Origin: QHVT01 sp036399015
GTDB lineage: Bacteria > Acidobacteriota > Thermoanaerobaculia > Gp7-AA8
Direction of reading: 5' to 3'
Assembly (NCBI GenBank): GCA_036399015.1
Contig: DASWNW010000045.1
Location: forward strand, 62,001-126,000
DNA: 64,000 bases
A program made the position numbers and the translations under genes. A model generated the notes under the pieces. It made no database searches. It was not told the origin of the DNA and saw only the letters and a list, made by a program, of their open reading frames with translations. The stretch's first letter is position 1. Each line of letters starts with the position of its first letter. Of the stretch, positions 62,233-64,000 are shown one piece after another.

Positions 62233-62712
62233 ATGAGCATTCACATCGCCGCGATCCCGGAGAGTTTCCTCACCCGTGTCCGTACCGAAGGCCTCGACGA
62301 CCTCGGCCAGCCGGTGAAGCGCGTCATCGCCGAGGGGGGCGAGCCTTGCCGCGACGTGCTTCGCCGCGCCCGTCCCGGCGAGGAGTTGATCCTGGCGAGC
62401 TTTTCGCCGTTCACGCGGCCCGGCCCCTACCGCGAGTACGGCCCGGTATTCGTCCTGGCGCACGGCAGCGACGAGCCGGTGCGGCGCGACACGCTCGAAC
62501 AACTCTCCGGCACGAGCGCCGACTATCTGAAAGCGCAGTTCGCCGTCCGCGCCTATTCGGCCGCCGAGGAGATCAGCGACGCCGCGCTCATCCCGGCGTC
62601 GGCGCTCGAGGAGACGGTGGAGCGCCTCCTCGGTGCCCCCGGCACCGCGTTCCTGCACGTGCGCTTCCCGGCGTACGGCTGCTTCGCCTGCCGGATCGAC
62701 CGGACGGCGTGA
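62233..62712 (+). CDS. DUF1203 family protein
   Basis: 159 residues. Matches the family by SIHIAAIPESFLTRVRTEG, ILASFSPFTRPGPYREYGPV, FVLAHGSDEPVRR and the closing FLHVRFPAYGCFACRIDR. The two nearby cysteines at the end (GCFACR) are typical. Function is unknown. ATG at 62233 is chosen; no ribosome binding site is seen. Convergent with the Calx-beta gene, 5 nt apart. Confidence 0.85.
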   Translation: MSIHIAAIPESFLTRVRTEGLDDLGQPVKRVIAEGGEPCRDVLRRARPGEELILASFSPFTRPGPYREYGPVFVLAHGSDEPVRRDTLEQLSGTSADYLKAQFAVRAYSAAEEISDAALIPASALEETVERLLGAPGTAFLHVRFPAYGCFACRIDRTA

Positions 62713-62717
62713 CGCTC

Positions 62718-64000
62718 TCAGTGGCGAACGGCGCGCGTACGCGTCTTCGTGTCGTCGTCGAGGATCGTGGCGGTAGCTTCCGGGCCGTTGATGAGGCGGA
62801 GGGTGAAGGTCTCGCCTTCCTCGTACCGAGCGTCATTGACGACCGCGATGTCGACTGTCTTCGACGTCTCGCCTACTTCAAATGTCAGCGTGCCGGTTGA
62901 GGCGAGGTAATCCTCGCCGGCGACCGCGGTACCGTCTGCCGTCGCGAAGGAGACCAACGTCCGCCTGCTCAGCGCGCGCTCCAGCGTCATCGTAAATCGC
63001 GCCACGCCCGCGCCTTCGGCGACGCTGACGTTCGATACGGCGAGAACGGGTTCCTCCGGGTCGTCATCGTCAAAGATGCGGCCACGGCCGACCGCGTCTT
63101 CGGTGCGCGCGTTCGCCGGATTCATCAACTCAACGCCGAACGTCTCGTGAGACTCGGCAAGCGAGTCTTCGAGGGTTTTCACGTGGAAGATCATCGACGT
63201 CTGGCCGGGAGGGAAGCTGTAGACCTGCGAAAGTGACTTGAAGTCGACGTTCGACTCCGCGGTATCTCCCACAGTACGAAGCCGAAACGAGACGGAGAAG
63301 ATCGACGGCGCCGACAGCGAAACGGTAAAGGAGGCAGTCTTCCCTTCCGAGACGCTGGCGTCGGTGATGGTGAGTACCGGGAGGAGCACGGTTTCATCCT
63401 GCACCGTTACGGTTGCGGAGGCGATCACGTGCGAGGGGTTGTCGCTGTCGAATACCTCGACGACGAACGTCTCATCCTCCTCGACCAGCCTGTCGTACTT
63501 GATGTTGACGTAGAGAAACGCGTACCCCTCGTACGCCCTCATCCGTACCTGAGAATTAAAACCGTCACCTTCGACGCGATCGTCGAAGTCGGCTCCGGCC
63601 GTGGCCGTTCCGGGGACGATTCGGGCGCCGAGACGGCCTTCCACCTGTGGCGCCGGCGTGGCGCTGAGGAACAGGTGCGCCCACGAGCTCTCGGTGGCGA
63701 CGACGTCTTCCATGCTGTAGACCGGGACATCGCCGTCGTCCACGATCGTGATTCGTGCACGCTGCCGGACGATGAGAGACGGCGACGGATCGAAAAGGGT
63801 GAGCTCGAGGTACTCGCCGGCCTCGGTGACGAGGTCCTGCAGGATCGGAATGTCGACCCGCCTCTCGGTTTCCCCGGGTGCGAACGTCAGGGCGCCCGTG
63901 ACGGGCGTGTAATCCTGGTCTGGCATCGCCGTCCCGTCATAGCGGTCCGTCTGGTACTTCACGGTCACACGCTCTGCCTGGGGAGAGTCGAGTGTCACCG
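62718..64000 (-). CDS. Calx-beta repeat protein, N-terminus beyond window edge
   Basis: About 427 residues are present, reading off the right edge. Four Calx-beta repeats are visible, each ending in a calcium-binding DDD-type loop (ARITIVDDGD, ASATVTVQDE, RGRIFDDDDP, ATATILDDDT). Typical internal strands are DQDYTPVTGALTFAPGETER and GEDYLASTGTLTFEVGETSK. The second repeat is divergent. Such repeats bind calcium and are found in large secreted or cell-surface proteins; a signal would be outside the window. It ends in a basic TKTRTRAVRH tail. Confidence 0.87.
   Translation of the reverse strand, partial: VTLDSPQAERVTVKYQTDRYDGTAMPDQDYTPVTGALTFAPGETERRVDIPILQDLVTEAGEYLELTLFDPSPSLIVRQRARITIVDDGDVPVYSMEDVVATESSWAHLFLSATPAPQVEGRLGARIVPGTATAGADFDDRVEGDGFNSQVRMRAYEGYAFLYVNIKYDRLVEEDETFVVEVFDSDNPSHVIASATVTVQDETVLLPVLTITDASVSEGKTASFTVSLSAPSIFSVSFRLRTVGDTAESNVDFKSLSQVYSFPPGQTSMIFHVKTLEDSLAESHETFGVELMNPANARTEDAVGRGRIFDDDDPEEPVLAVSNVSVAEGAGVARFTMTLERALSRRTLVSFATADGTAVAGEDYLASTGTLTFEVGETSKTVDIAVVNDARYEEGETFTLRLINGPEATATILDDDTKTRTRAVRH

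Overview
The window is 64 kb of GC-rich, densely packed chromosome with about 57 protein genes on both strands and one structural RNA, the class A RNase P RNA. There are no rRNA or tRNA genes, no phage or transposase genes and no CRISPR array. The organism is probably an Acidobacteriota-like bacterium. This is inferred from a TonB receptor with an N-terminal carboxypeptidase-regulatory-like domain, DUF4388-type proteins, lipoproteins that join a sulfatase-like domain to TPRs, and an outer-membrane lifestyle. No database search was possible.

Layout. 1-5.4 kb: end of a sulfatase-like lipoprotein, a Crp/Fnr regulator, a SpoIIE-type phosphatase, spmA-spmB and a membrane-anchored protein. 5.8-12.9 kb: a TonB-dependent receptor followed by two more sulfatase-like/TPR lipoproteins. 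12.8-21.2 kb: an amino-acid permease, an amidohydrolase and lysA on the minus strand; then thyA-folA and a four-gene coupled operon (MFS exporter plus three small proteins) on the plus strand. 21.2-27.4 kb: a TMEM175-like channel, a secreted M1 peptidase, a gamma-carbonic anhydrase, aspS and aroB. 27.4-39.2 kb: a 1423-residue multi-pass sensor-like protein, a histidine kinase with a small partner, a class A penicillin-binding protein, a polytopic membrane protein and a response regulator. 39.2-44.3 kb: uvrB, a GntR regulator with OsmC and ABM genes, and a three-gene operon (58-aa protein, RedB-like protein, kinase-less sensor membrane domain). 44.4-52.8 kb: beta-propeller-like proteins, a MoaD/ThiS protein, an RhlE helicase, two decayed genes, GrpB, an aminotransferase and a GT2 glycosyltransferase. 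52.8-64 kb: an esterase, uvrC, a DUF4388/SPOR protein, a NYN nuclease, rnpB, an LD-carboxypeptidase, a cNMP/FHA protein, recG, a DUF1203 protein and a Calx-beta protein cut by the right edge.

Two window-wide patterns are the most interesting. First, twelve gene junctions carry a long imperfect hairpin of about 60-100 nt. Each arm is a run of near-identical 7-13 nt units and the other arm is the reverse complement of that run. At least three unit families recur at separate loci, and several arms run into coding sequence, where they encode the N-terminal leader of lipoproteins or the last residues and stop codon of the upstream gene. I call these self-complementary tandem-repeat (SCTR) elements; I do not recognise them as a named family. 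Second, at least eleven genes that begin transcription units have a TANNNT -10 box ending 6-9 nt before the start codon and no Shine-Dalgarno sequence, which suggests widespread leaderless transcription. A third, separate repeat family is REP-like (core GACGGGCT-loop-AGCCCGTC); one tandem pair lies inside an open reading frame.

Gene order suggests extensive translational coupling: about a dozen ATGA/GTGA stop-start overlaps occur, including thyA-folA, the MFS operon, LD-carboxypeptidase with the cNMP/FHA gene, and the kinase with its partner. Functional assignments rest on motifs read by eye.
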